From Bacillota bacterium (GTDB taxonomy: Bacteria > Bacillota > Clostridia > Christensenellales > Aristaeellaceae), in contig JAEZQK010000058.1 in assembly GCA_023413135.1 (NCBI GenBank), positions 1 through 41,807 on the forward strand: 41,807 nucleotides of DNA, given 5' to 3'. Positions within the stretch are counted from its first letter, which is position 1, and every line of letters starts with the position of its first letter. The notes below the pieces were generated by a model, which did not search any database, was not told the DNA's origin, and saw only the letters and a program-made list of their open reading frames with translations. Both the position numbers and the translations under genes were made by a program. This document shows positions 7,431 to 15,354 of the stretch, piece after piece.

Positions 7431-8255
7431 ATGGAGCTACCGCGCATGGGCCAGGGGACCTGGCATATGGGCGACGATCCTGCAAAAAAGGCAGAAGAGA
7501 TCGCCGCGCTTCGGGAAGGCATCAATCTTGGGATGACGCTCATCGACACCGCGGAAATGTACGGCGAAGGCCGTTCCGAAACGCTGGTGGGCGAGGCTAT
7601 AAAGAGTATTCCCCGGGAGAAGCTGTACCTGGTATCCAAGGTATACCCCCACAATGCGGGCAGGAGCCGCATCTTCCGCTCTGCAGAAAACTCCCTGCGC
7701 CGTATGGGCGTGGAGTATATGGACCTGTACCTGCTTCATTGGCGGGGCGGGGTGCCGCTTGCGGAAACGGTGGAATGCATGGAGGAGTTGAAGCGGCGCG
7801 GGCTGATTCAAAATTGGGGTGTCTCCAACTTCGACACACCGGATATGAAGGAGCTATTCTCCATTCCCGGCGGCAAAAACTGCACTGTGAACCAGGTGCT
7901 GTATCATCTGGGTTCCCGGGGCATTGAGTACGATCTGTTGCCCTTGTTGAGGGAGCGTCACGTACCCGTGATGGCCTACTGCCCCCTGGCCCAGCAGAGC
8001 CTGCTCAAGCCGGAACTGTTCTCCAGCAAGGCGGTGCGTGAAGTGGCTGCCCGCCATCAAATTACGCCCGCCCAGGTGCTGCTGGGCTTTATATTGCGTG
8101 ATCCGCTTTTGATTCCCATTCCCAAAGCGGGCAGCGTGAAGCATGCCCGGGAGAACGCGGCCATGCTGAACACGCCGCTTGCTCCGGAAGAGATCGAACT
8201 TTTATCGAAGGCCTTTCCCGCCCCCGGATACAAGACGCCATTGGACGTGGAGTAG
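7431..8255 (+). CDS. Aldo/keto reductase
   Basis: This cytoplasmic NAD(P)H-dependent reductase has the complete AKR catalytic tetrad: Asp39 and Tyr44 (DTAEMYGEGRSE), Lys70 (VSKV) and His103 (LLHW). The C-terminal IPIPKAGSVKHARENAAM is the usual NADP(H)-binding segment. Its 274 residues are normal for single-domain AKRs that reduce sugar-derived or small aldehydes and ketones. GGAGG is 8 nt before the ATG. It precedes a two-component system and sugar transporter on the same strand (49-nt gap), so it may be part of the same carbohydrate response, though a separate promoter is likely. Confidence 0.85.
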   Translation: MELPRMGQGTWHMGDDPAKKAEEIAALREGINLGMTLIDTAEMYGEGRSETLVGEAIKSIPREKLYLVSKVYPHNAGRSRIFRSAENSLRRMGVEYMDLYLLHWRGGVPLAETVECMEELKRRGLIQNWGVSNFDTPDMKELFSIPGGKNCTVNQVLYHLGSRGIEYDLLPLLRERHVPVMAYCPLAQQSLLKPELFSSKAVREVAARHQITPAQVLLGFILRDPLLIPIPKAGSVKHARENAAMLNTPLAPEEIELLSKAFPAPGYKTPLDVE

Positions 8256-8303
8256 CCTATAAGGAGCTGTTACCAAACAGAAAAACGCGAGGAGGAAACC
8301 GCC

Positions 8304-9872
8304 TTGTATAAGGTGTTGCTGGTGGACGACGAGCGGCACGCCCGGGCGGGTTTGCGGGATTTTACGCCATGGCACCAGTTGGGGCTGGAGGTGTGCGGGG
8401 AGGCGGACGACGGGGACACGGCGCTGCCGCTGATCCGGAAGCTCAGGCCCAATATCCTGATTACGGATGTCCGCATGCGGCGGATGGACGGCATCGAGCT
8501 AAGCGAGCAGGCCAAGGCGCTTTTGCCGGGGATCAAGATCATTTTTGTCAGCGGATACAATGATACGGAGTATTTGCGCAAGGCATTGCGCATGGAAGCA
8601 GTGGATTACATGTACAAACCCGTTACCCCCGGCGAGGTGACGGAGGTGATGGGGAAAATCGTCGCGCAGCTTGATGCGCGCAAGGATGAGGCTGAAAAGG
8701 TGCAAAGGCTTCAGCGCATGCTGGAGGAGAGCCTGCCGCTACTACGGGAGCAGTTCCTGCATGAATGGCTGGACGGCCTGTGCGACGATGCGCAGCGCAT
8801 TGCCCGGCAGGTGGAGTTTTTACAGCTTGGCCTGCCCCAAAACAAGGCCGTCATGCCGGTGGTATTTTCTCCAGATGAAGCGGAGGAGGGTGAAACGGCC
8901 GCCGGATACCTTGCCGTGTCCATGCGCCAGTACATACAAAGCCGTATGCCGGGTACGGCCATATGCGCCCAGGCCCGGACCATGGTGGCGCTGGCGCCTT
9001 ATGAGCAATACAGGGAGCGGCAGGCCTTAAAGAGCATCCTCCAGGAGATCTGCGGCTATATCCACCAATTGCACGGGGTACAGCTTTCCGTCAGCATCGG
9101 GAATCCCGTGGACGACTGGACGGAGGTGCCCGCCTCCCTGCAGCAGGCTTACGATGTTTTGGAAAACCGCCTGTATTCCGAAGCTGGCTGCATCCTGTTC
9201 TGCGACGCGCCCCAGGAGGAGGGCGTCATCCCGGGTGTAAAGCTGCACGCCGCACTGCTGATGGAGGCGGTCCGCGCGGGCAATGAGGCCATGGCGGTTA
9301 AGATGCTGGATGAGATACGGGAGGAGGTCTGCCATGGGCGCATGTCGCTTTTCCAGGCCAGGCTCCATTGCATGACCATTGCCCTGCTTACGGAGATGGA
9401 GCTTAATGCCATGGGTGCGCAAAGCGCCGAGGCCCCCGCCTTCGTCAAGGATGCTCTGGACATGATGACCTACGATGGGATCGAGCGGGCCTTAAAAGCC
9501 GTACTGGCGGCTGCCTTTGAAAACGTCAGGCTGCTGCGCTCCCGGCAGTATGACCGGGCGGTGAGCCAGGCCTGCGCTATCATCCGCCAAAGATACTTTA
9601 CGCACCTTACCATTGAGGCCCTGGCCCAGGAGGTGCACTATTCCCCCGCCTACCTCAGTGAGTTGTTCAAGCAGGAAACCGGTCAAACTATCGGCAAGTA
9701 CATGTTGCAGCTTCGCATGGAGCAGGCCATGGAGCTGCTGCGTGCCTCCAAGCGGAGCATCTTTCAAATAGCCGGGGATGTGGGGTACGCGGAGCAGACG
9801 CATTTTACGCGGCTGTTCAAGAAATATACCGGGATGACGCCGCTGGAGTACAGGAAGAAGGTGGTCTTATAA
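8304..9872 (+). CDS. YesN-type response regulator (REC + AraC helix-turn-helix)
   Basis: The 522-residue protein has an N-terminal receiver domain with the acidic pair DDE (8-10), phospho-acceptor Asp55 (LITDVRM) and Lys105 (YMYKPV). A ~270-residue linker domain follows, then an AraC/XylS DNA-binding domain from about residue 420 (LTIEALAQEVHYSPAYLSELFKQ and IFQIAGDVGYAEQTHFTRLFKKYTGMTPLEYR). I chose the TTG start at 8304 because GGAGG lies 8 nt upstream. Together with the YesM-like kinase that follows it should activate the neighbouring permease genes in response to a sugar signal, the usual arrangement in Clostridia and Bacilli. Confidence 0.9.
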   Translation: MYKVLLVDDERHARAGLRDFTPWHQLGLEVCGEADDGDTALPLIRKLRPNILITDVRMRRMDGIELSEQAKALLPGIKIIFVSGYNDTEYLRKALRMEAVDYMYKPVTPGEVTEVMGKIVAQLDARKDEAEKVQRLQRMLEESLPLLREQFLHEWLDGLCDDAQRIARQVEFLQLGLPQNKAVMPVVFSPDEAEEGETAAGYLAVSMRQYIQSRMPGTAICAQARTMVALAPYEQYRERQALKSILQEICGYIHQLHGVQLSVSIGNPVDDWTEVPASLQQAYDVLENRLYSEAGCILFCDAPQEEGVIPGVKLHAALLMEAVRAGNEAMAVKMLDEIREEVCHGRMSLFQARLHCMTIALLTEMELNAMGAQSAEAPAFVKDALDMMTYDGIERALKAVLAAAFENVRLLRSRQYDRAVSQACAIIRQRYFTHLTIEALAQEVHYSPAYLSELFKQETGQTIGKYMLQLRMEQAMELLRASKRSIFQIAGDVGYAEQTHFTRLFKKYTGMTPLEYRKKVVL

Positions 9873-9943
9873 ACCGCAAATTCCTGTTTGGCTTTGTTTT
9901 CCCGGTAGTATCCGCGCTGCTGCTGCTGGGCCTGTTCCTGATT

Positions 9944-11662
9944 ATGACGCTCAGCGGCCAATTCACCCAAAGCGCCAAGGAGGAGGTGCTCTCCTCCCTG
10001 CAGCAGGCGCTGTATCAGGCGTCCGTCAACCTCAACGAGAGGATGGAGGCCATCGAATCCGTTTCCGCACTGATCGCCTATGACAGCCGCCTGCAGACCG
10101 CCATCGGCCGCAGGGACGGGCCTGGCGCGCTGGCCGGCATGATCAAGGATATTACGGAGCTTCGGGAAATGCTGGAGCCGGTGCTGATCCGCCAGGATAT
10201 CGCCGGGGTGCGGATCTACCTTCCGCAGGAGCAGCTGCTGTCCCGGGAGGGCGTCTACTTCTACTCCATGGAGGACGCCCGGGCGCTGCCGGAATATGAT
10301 ATGATCCTGGCCTCCGGCGGCGCGGGGGTTTGGATCGGCGAACGCATGGTCTCAAGCCCGCAATTCAAGGGGCGGGTGATTTCTTTTGCCCGGTTTGTTC
10401 GCAACCCCAACAATTTCGACGAGGCTGCCGCCATCCTGCTGCTGGACATTCCGCTTTCAAGGCTGCGGGGCGTGCTCGGCTCCCTGTCCATGGCTCAGAG
10501 GGAAAGCCGGCTTTTTTTGCTGGACAACCAAGGCGGCCTGGCGCTGGCGGCGGGTGAAGCGCCTGTGGAGGAGGAGTTTGTCAAGGCAGTGGCGGCCCGG
10601 GACGGGGCGGCTCAGGCAACGGCCGTGTGGGACATCCGTCAGGTACCATACGTATTCATGCACGTGCCCCTGTTAAGGGGCGGGTGGGAACTGGTGGCCG
10701 CGCTGCCCGACACGGCGCTGCTGGAAAAGCACGCGCTTATCAGCCATGTGCTGCCCACCATCGTATTGGCGGTAGTGGTGCTCTGCGCCGCGTGTATCGC
10801 CATGCTGCTGGTGGTGGTGTACACGCGCAGCATCAAAAAGCAGATCCGGCAGATGAACGGCGAGCTGGCGGCCTCCGGGATGGTGGGGCTTATCGCACAG
10901 CCGGTGCGGCAGGACATTTTTCACCTTCGGGCGGGGGTAAGCCAGCTTCTGGATACCGCCACGGCGCTCATCGACGATGCGTATCAGGCCCAGGTCCGGG
11001 AGCGGGAAGCGGCCTTTAGGGTTTTGCAGGCGCAGATCAACCCACACTTTCTGTATAACACCCTTGACACCATCTATTGGATGGCCCTGCGGCAAAACGC
11101 CGCGGATGCGGCAGGCATGATCAAGGCGCTGTCCGATTACTTCCGCCTGAGCCTGAGCAGCGGGCGGGACATCGTTGCGCTGGAGGAAGAGGTGTGCATG
11201 GTGCGCGCCTATCTGGCCATCCAGGCGGAGCGGTACGACCATGAATTTGACGTGTCCTGGGACATTGCTCCGGAAGCTTTGGGCTGCCTGATGCCCAAGC
11301 TTACATTGCAGCCGCTGGCGGAAAACGCGCTGCTGCACGGCGTGCGCCAAAGGGCGCAGGCAGAGGGCGGGCTGCTTAACATCCGGGCCGGATTGAAGGA
11401 CGATATGCTGGAATTGCGCGTTGAGGATAACGGCCCGGGCTTTTCCCCGGCGGCCCGGGCGCAGCTTGATGATTCCGGCGGCGGTCAAAAGGCGGAGGGC
11501 AACGGCGGTCAAAAGAAGGAGGAGGGCGGGTACGGCCTGCGCAACGTACGTGAAAGGCTGCGCCTGTTCTCCGGAGGGCGGTTTGAGCTGCGCTTTAAGG
11601 ACGGGGGCGGTTTGACCACGGTACTTGTCAGGCTTGCTGTCAGGCTTCGGGAATCAATATAA
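9944..11662 (+). CDS. YesM-type sensor histidine kinase
   Basis: The kinase domain has the His_kinase motif LQAQINPHFLYNTLDTIYWM (phospho-acceptor His368 from this start), the N-box QPLAENALLHG and the G-box EDNGPGF, with YGLRNVRERL at the end: a lytS/yesM-family kinase. A strong membrane segment lies near residues 268-290 (VLPTIVLAVVVLCAACIAML), with a ~250-residue extracellular sensor before it. ATG 9944 is the first standard start, but the same frame is open upstream and encodes FLFGFVFPVVSALLLLGLFLIM, the missing first membrane helix, back to 9869. The true start is probably a non-standard codon at 9869 (ATA overlapping the regulator's TAA). A 24-bp in-frame tandem duplication (11480-11527) lengthens the ATP lid. 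Confidence 0.85.
   Translation: MTLSGQFTQSAKEEVLSSLQQALYQASVNLNERMEAIESVSALIAYDSRLQTAIGRRDGPGALAGMIKDITELREMLEPVLIRQDIAGVRIYLPQEQLLSREGVYFYSMEDARALPEYDMILASGGAGVWIGERMVSSPQFKGRVISFARFVRNPNNFDEAAAILLLDIPLSRLRGVLGSLSMAQRESRLFLLDNQGGLALAAGEAPVEEEFVKAVAARDGAAQATAVWDIRQVPYVFMHVPLLRGGWELVAALPDTALLEKHALISHVLPTIVLAVVVLCAACIAMLLVVVYTRSIKKQIRQMNGELAASGMVGLIAQPVRQDIFHLRAGVSQLLDTATALIDDAYQAQVREREAAFRVLQAQINPHFLYNTLDTIYWMALRQNAADAAGMIKALSDYFRLSLSSGRDIVALEEEVCMVRAYLAIQAERYDHEFDVSWDIAPEALGCLMPKLTLQPLAENALLHGVRQRAQAEGGLLNIRAGLKDDMLELRVEDNGPGFSPAARAQLDDSGGGQKAEGNGGQKKEEGGYGLRNVRERLRLFSGGRFELRFKDGGGLTTVLVRLAVRLRESI
11480..11527 (+). repeat. 24-bp tandem duplication inside the histidine kinase gene
   Basis: GGCGGTCAAAAG occurs at 11480-11491 and 11504-11515, with a 24-bp period, giving two eight-residue units (GGQKAEGN, GGQKKEEG). 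It stays in frame and lies between the G1 box and the YGLRNV motif. Confidence 0.7.
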
Positions 11663-11681
11663 TACAGTGTTGTGTATGATC

Positions 11682-11713
11682 GGAGAATCCGTCAAAAAAT
11701 CGTCGGATTCTCC
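11682..11713. terminator. Hairpin after the histidine kinase gene
   Basis: GGAGAATCCG (11682-11691) and CGGATTCTCC (11704-11713) pair perfectly around a 12-nt loop; TTTTT follows only after a short gap. Position 20 nt past the kinase stop suggests a weak terminator or processing hairpin. Confidence 0.5.
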
Positions 11714-11768
11714 AGTTCATTTTTACCGATTTTTGGGCTAGACTTGCATTAATAAACTAATTCCAAAC

Positions 11769-11898
11769 ATTAATGCATCGTTGCGGCGGCTCTTTTCGCG
11801 CGGGTCGTCGTCGCTCTCCGCTCAACGTAGCGCTGCTATGCCTCGCTCCGGCTTCTTGCCCCGCAACGAAAATTACTCGCCGCTTTGGACGCATTAAT
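11769..11898. repeat. Nested palindromic element upstream of the permease genes
   Basis: Outer arms ATTAATGC (11769-11776) and GCATTAAT (11891-11898) enclose inner arms TCGTTGCGG (11778-11786) and CCGCAACGA (11861-11869). The core is GC-rich with runs of CGTCG/CGCTC and the flanks are AT-rich. It occupies most of the 268-bp gap between kinase and permease genes and may be a mobile palindrome or a folded leader. Confidence 0.5.
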
Positions 11899-11930
11899 AT
11901 TTTCCATTAGTATTAGAAGGTGTTGAACAT

Positions 11931-12869
11931 ATGCAGCGTATTCGCCCGCGAACCTCGTTTCCGGCGTATTTTGCCAAGAATTGGTCGCTTTACCTGATGT
12001 CCCTGCCGGGCCTTGCCTTTCTTGTGGTGTACAAGTTCCTGCCCTTGTTCGGCTTGACACTGGCGTTCAAGGAGTACGACATGTTCGCCGGGAACGGGCT
12101 GCTTGATTCCATGGTAAAAAGCGGCTGGGTGGGGCTTGCCTATTTCCGGAAAATCTTCGGGGGGCCACAGTTCTGGGTGCTTTTGCGAAACACGCTGCTC
12201 ATCAGCGTCTATAAAATCGTCATCCTTTTTCCGCTGCCGATCCTGCTTGCGCTGCTGCTAAACGAGCTGCGCGGCCGGCGTTTCAAGCGCGTGGTGCAGA
12301 CCACGCTGTACCTGCCCCATTTTTTGAGCTGGGTCATCATCTACGGCATCTTTTTTACATTGCTTTCCACAGACGGGATCGTGAACCAGTCGCTTAACCG
12401 GCTGGGCCTTAAGCAGGTGATGTTCTTTACGGACCAGTCGCTATTCCGCTCTCTGCTTGTGGCTACGGAAGGATGGCGGGAGGCGGGGTGGGGCACCATC
12501 GTGTACCTGGCCGCGCTGACCGGCATTGACCCGGCCCTGTATGAGGCCGCCCTGATGGACGGCGCCAACCGCTTCCGGCGCATGCTGCACATCACCTTTC
12601 CTTCCATCGCGCCGGTGGTGGCCCTGATGCTGCTTTTGCGCGTGGGCAACATCCTGCAGGCCGGCACCGAGCAGGTTCTGGTGATGTATAACCCGGCTGT
12701 TTATCCTGTGGCGGATATTCTGCAAACCTATATATACCGCATCGGCTTGGGAAAACTGGATTTTTCCACCGGAACGGCCATGGGCATGTTCGAATCGGTG
12801 GTCGGCTTTGTGTTGGTGGTGGCGTGCAACGGCATCAGCCGCAGGTTTTTTGAAAGGAGCTTGTGGTAA
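11931..12869 (+). CDS. LplB/YteP-type ABC sugar transporter permease
   Basis: The 312-residue protein has six membrane segments and the binding-protein-dependent permease EAA loop (YEAALMDGANRFRRMLHITFP, about residues 204-224). The opening (NWSLYLMSLPGLAFLVVYKFLPLFGL) and the segment FLSWVIIYGIFFTLLSTDGIVNQ are typical of the LplB/YteP branch that imports oligosaccharides or complex glycans. It forms the membrane channel with the next gene. An AGAAGG ribosome site precedes the ATG. The next permease start overlaps its stop. Confidence 0.9.
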   Translation: MQRIRPRTSFPAYFAKNWSLYLMSLPGLAFLVVYKFLPLFGLTLAFKEYDMFAGNGLLDSMVKSGWVGLAYFRKIFGGPQFWVLLRNTLLISVYKIVILFPLPILLALLLNELRGRRFKRVVQTTLYLPHFLSWVIIYGIFFTLLSTDGIVNQSLNRLGLKQVMFFTDQSLFRSLLVATEGWREAGWGTIVYLAALTGIDPALYEAALMDGANRFRRMLHITFPSIAPVVALMLLLRVGNILQAGTEQVLVMYNPAVYPVADILQTYIYRIGLGKLDFSTGTAMGMFESVVGFVLVVACNGISRRFFERSLW

Positions 12870-13771
12870 GCATGCTCAAGCAACAGCAAAGCACCCTTGT
12901 CCCAGCCGGGGCGGCCGCTCCCGGAAGGGTGTTTCGGGCTTTGAATTACACACTGTTTATTTTTTTGACGCTGATATGCGTGCTCCCCTACGTACACCTC
13001 ATCGCCAAGGCCCTTTCGTCCAACACGGCTGTGGTGTCCGGCTTCGTGTCCTTCTGGCCGGTGGAGTTCCAACTGGATGTGTTCGGCTATGTGCTCAGGA
13101 ACGGCATGTTCTGGCAGGCCTTTGGCAACAGCGTGTTCGTCACCGCCGTGGGCACGCTGATTTCCATTACCGTGACGGTGCTGGCGGCCTATCCACTGTC
13201 CAAGCCCGATTTCCGTGGCCGCAAATGCATCCTGCTCCTGTATGTGTTCAGCATGCTTTTTTATGGCGGGACGGTTCCCATCTACATCCTGATGCAGGCT
13301 CTGGGCCTGATCAACAGCCTTTGGTCCATCATTATCCCCTTCACGGTATCGCAGTTCAACCTGTTCGTTATGAAGACCTTCTTTGAGGGCATTCCGGAAT
13401 CTATTGAGGAATCCGCCCGCATCGACGGTGCGAAGCACCTGCGGATTCTGACAAGCATCATCCTGCCGCTGTCCCTTCCCTCCGTGGCTACCATCGGCTT
13501 GTTCTACGCGGTCAACTACTGGAACGGGTATTACCATGCCATGCTGTTCATCACCAAGCCCTCCGTTAAGCCGCTGCAGCTTTACCTGTATGAGCTGATC
13601 AGCACCGCCAGCAAAATCAGGGAACTGGAGCCGGATCAGGCCATGAACCTGTCCAGCGTGGGCGTCCAGGCCGCTTCCATCGTGCTGGGAACGCTGCCGA
13701 TTCTGCTGTCGTATCCCTTTGCGCAAAGGTATTTTATCCACGGACTGACTATTGGCTCCGTCAAGGGCTGA
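12863..13771 (+). CDS. LplC/YtcP-type ABC sugar transporter permease
   Basis: This is the second channel subunit, 302 aa with six membrane segments and the EAA loop IEESARIDGAKHLRILTSIILPL (about residues 176-198). The start is uncertain: GTG 12863 overlaps the upstream stop but is only 3 nt after AGGAG, while ATG 12872 is 12 nt after it. The protein ends with the LplC-like PFAQRYFIHGLTIGSVKG. No ATPase gene is nearby; LplB/LplC-type importers commonly share a general MsmX-type ATPase encoded elsewhere. Confidence 0.9.
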   Translation: MVSMLKQQQSTLVPAGAAAPGRVFRALNYTLFIFLTLICVLPYVHLIAKALSSNTAVVSGFVSFWPVEFQLDVFGYVLRNGMFWQAFGNSVFVTAVGTLISITVTVLAAYPLSKPDFRGRKCILLLYVFSMLFYGGTVPIYILMQALGLINSLWSIIIPFTVSQFNLFVMKTFFEGIPESIEESARIDGAKHLRILTSIILPLSLPSVATIGLFYAVNYWNGYYHAMLFITKPSVKPLQLYLYELISTASKIRELEPDQAMNLSSVGVQAASIVLGTLPILLSYPFAQRYFIHGLTIGSVKG

Positions 13772-13808
13772 TGTGTCCGGGATGAAAATAGAAAAGGAGG
13801 AACCTCCA

Positions 13809-15260
13809 ATGAGAACGAAGCGTTTCCTGTCCCTGTGGATGGCGGTGCTGCTGGTCATGGGCGCCGTCTGCCTGCCTGCGGCCCTGGCCACCGAATCCCT
13901 GCCCACGCTCAAGGTTCTGGGCACCTACAACGGCCATGACCCCAACAATGACCCCACCGCCGCCGCCATCACCGAGAAAACCGGCTATCAGGTGGAGTAT
14001 TCCATGCTGCCCTCGGAAAACGCGGCCCAGAACCTGTATATGCAGATTGCCTCCGGCGCCGCCTTTGACATCGTACGCAGCGGGCCTGACGAGTTCCGTA
14101 CGCTGGTGGAAAAAGGCGCGCTGCTCCCCCTCGACGACCTGCTCAAGCAGCACGGCGATGTGCTTAAGCAGGTCATCGGGCAGGAAAGCTGGGAGTTGGC
14201 AACCTATAACGGGAATATCTACGGCATTCCCATGATGAACGAGCGCCCGAACATCGAATCCACCATTCTCATGCGCGAGGACATCCTCAAGGAGCTTTCT
14301 CTTAATGTGCCCACCACCCCTGATGAGATGTACGATGTGCTCAAGGCTGTCAAGCAGGCGCATCCCGATATGATCCCCCTGTGCATGAGCGGCGGCGTTT
14401 ACAGTGAGACGCTGATCTCCGGCTTTGGCTTCTATTTTGACTGGAACGAGCGGGACGGCAAGCTGGTACACTACGTCGAACTGCCGGAGTATCAGGAATA
14501 CCTCAAGTACATGCTCAAACTGTATACTGAAGGGCTCATCGACCAGGATCTGGCCATCAACACCACCGTGACCGTGGAGGAGAAGTTTGCCTCCGGCAAG
14601 GTGTTCGCCGTCGCTTCCGGCTGGTTCGACGCCTCCACCCAGGTACCTGCGCTGTATAAAAATGTGCCCGCCGCCAGCGTTACCTACGTGGACCCGCTCA
14701 AGGACAAAAACGGCAAGGCCTCCATACGGGCGAACCGGTACCTGAACAACGTCAGTTACATTCCCAAAACCGCGGAGCATCCGGAAGACGCGGTAAAATT
14801 CATGAACAAAAAACTCAGTGAGGACGTGTTCACGTACATCACCCTGGGTGTGGAAGGCACGCACTTCACCAAGGAAAACACCAGCTACTATCCCATCATG
14901 CCCATCTTCACCGAGGTGCGCAGCAACGCCTGGTGGTACCTCAACGGCATTCGCGAGGTGGAATACGCCGATATGTGGCTGGCCCGCACCCGCCGCAACC
15001 CGGAACTGGGCAAGGCCTTTGACGCCGCCAACTTGAACTATGACAAGTATGCGGTCTTCAGCCCGGCAGCCACCATGCCCACCATGTCTGCCATCTCCAA
15101 GTATAAGGCGGCCCTGTCGGAGCTGATCAAGGATTATACCATCCAACTGATGGTAGGGGTGGAGAAGCCGGAGAACTATGATGCCTTTGCCGAAACGTGG
15201 CGCACCAGCGGCGGCGCGGAGTGCACCACGGAAATCAACGCCTGGTACAGCGCAAAGTAA
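13809..15260 (+). CDS. Extracellular sugar-binding protein (LplA-like)
   Basis: The 483-residue protein begins with a Sec signal peptide (MRTKRFLSLWMAVLLVMGAV...), probable cleavage after ALA near residue 24. It continues as a type-1 solute-binding protein (TLKVLGTYNGHDPNNDPTAA; YGIPMMNERPNIESTILMRE). The single Cys in the leader is not in a good lipobox, so lipid anchoring is not evident, unusual for a monoderm binding protein. GGAGG lies 8 nt before ATG 13809; an in-frame extension to 13752 overlaps the permease gene and lacks a signal. It should capture the sugar for the two permeases upstream. A strong terminator follows. Confidence 0.88.
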   Translation: MRTKRFLSLWMAVLLVMGAVCLPAALATESLPTLKVLGTYNGHDPNNDPTAAAITEKTGYQVEYSMLPSENAAQNLYMQIASGAAFDIVRSGPDEFRTLVEKGALLPLDDLLKQHGDVLKQVIGQESWELATYNGNIYGIPMMNERPNIESTILMREDILKELSLNVPTTPDEMYDVLKAVKQAHPDMIPLCMSGGVYSETLISGFGFYFDWNERDGKLVHYVELPEYQEYLKYMLKLYTEGLIDQDLAINTTVTVEEKFASGKVFAVASGWFDASTQVPALYKNVPAASVTYVDPLKDKNGKASIRANRYLNNVSYIPKTAEHPEDAVKFMNKKLSEDVFTYITLGVEGTHFTKENTSYYPIMPIFTEVRSNAWWYLNGIREVEYADMWLARTRRNPELGKAFDAANLNYDKYAVFSPAATMPTMSAISKYKAALSELIKDYTIQLMVGVEKPENYDAFAETWRTSGGAECTTEINAWYSAK

Positions 15261-15274
15261 ACTCCAGGGAATCG

Positions 15275-15326
15275 GGGGCTGCCGCGTTGGCCGCATGGAT
15301 GCGTCCGGCACGGCAGCCCCGTTTTT
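15275..15326 (+). terminator. Intrinsic terminator after the sugar-binding protein gene
   Basis: GGGGCTGCCG (15275-15284) pairs with CGGCAGCCCC (15311-15320), followed by GTTTTT. It separates the transporter from the oxidoreductase gene and may leave partial read-through. Confidence 0.8.
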
Positions 15327-15354
15327 CGCAGCAAATAGAAAAAGGGAGAACCGT

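Noticed and set aside
13796..13807. GGAG-GAAC-CTCC hairpin hiding the ribosome site of the sugar-binding protein
   Set aside because: Only four base pairs with a 4-nt loop; the other binding-protein gene has the same GGAGGAACC start without the pairing arm, so it is probably chance.
12728..13924. Minus-strand open frame of 398 codons
   Set aside because: Antisense to the LplC-type permease gene and without recognisable motifs.
13761..15311. Long minus-strand open frame (516 codons)
   Set aside because: It is antisense to the sugar-binding protein gene, which has a ribosome site, signal peptide and family motifs; the minus frame is His/Gly/Val-rich shadow sequence.
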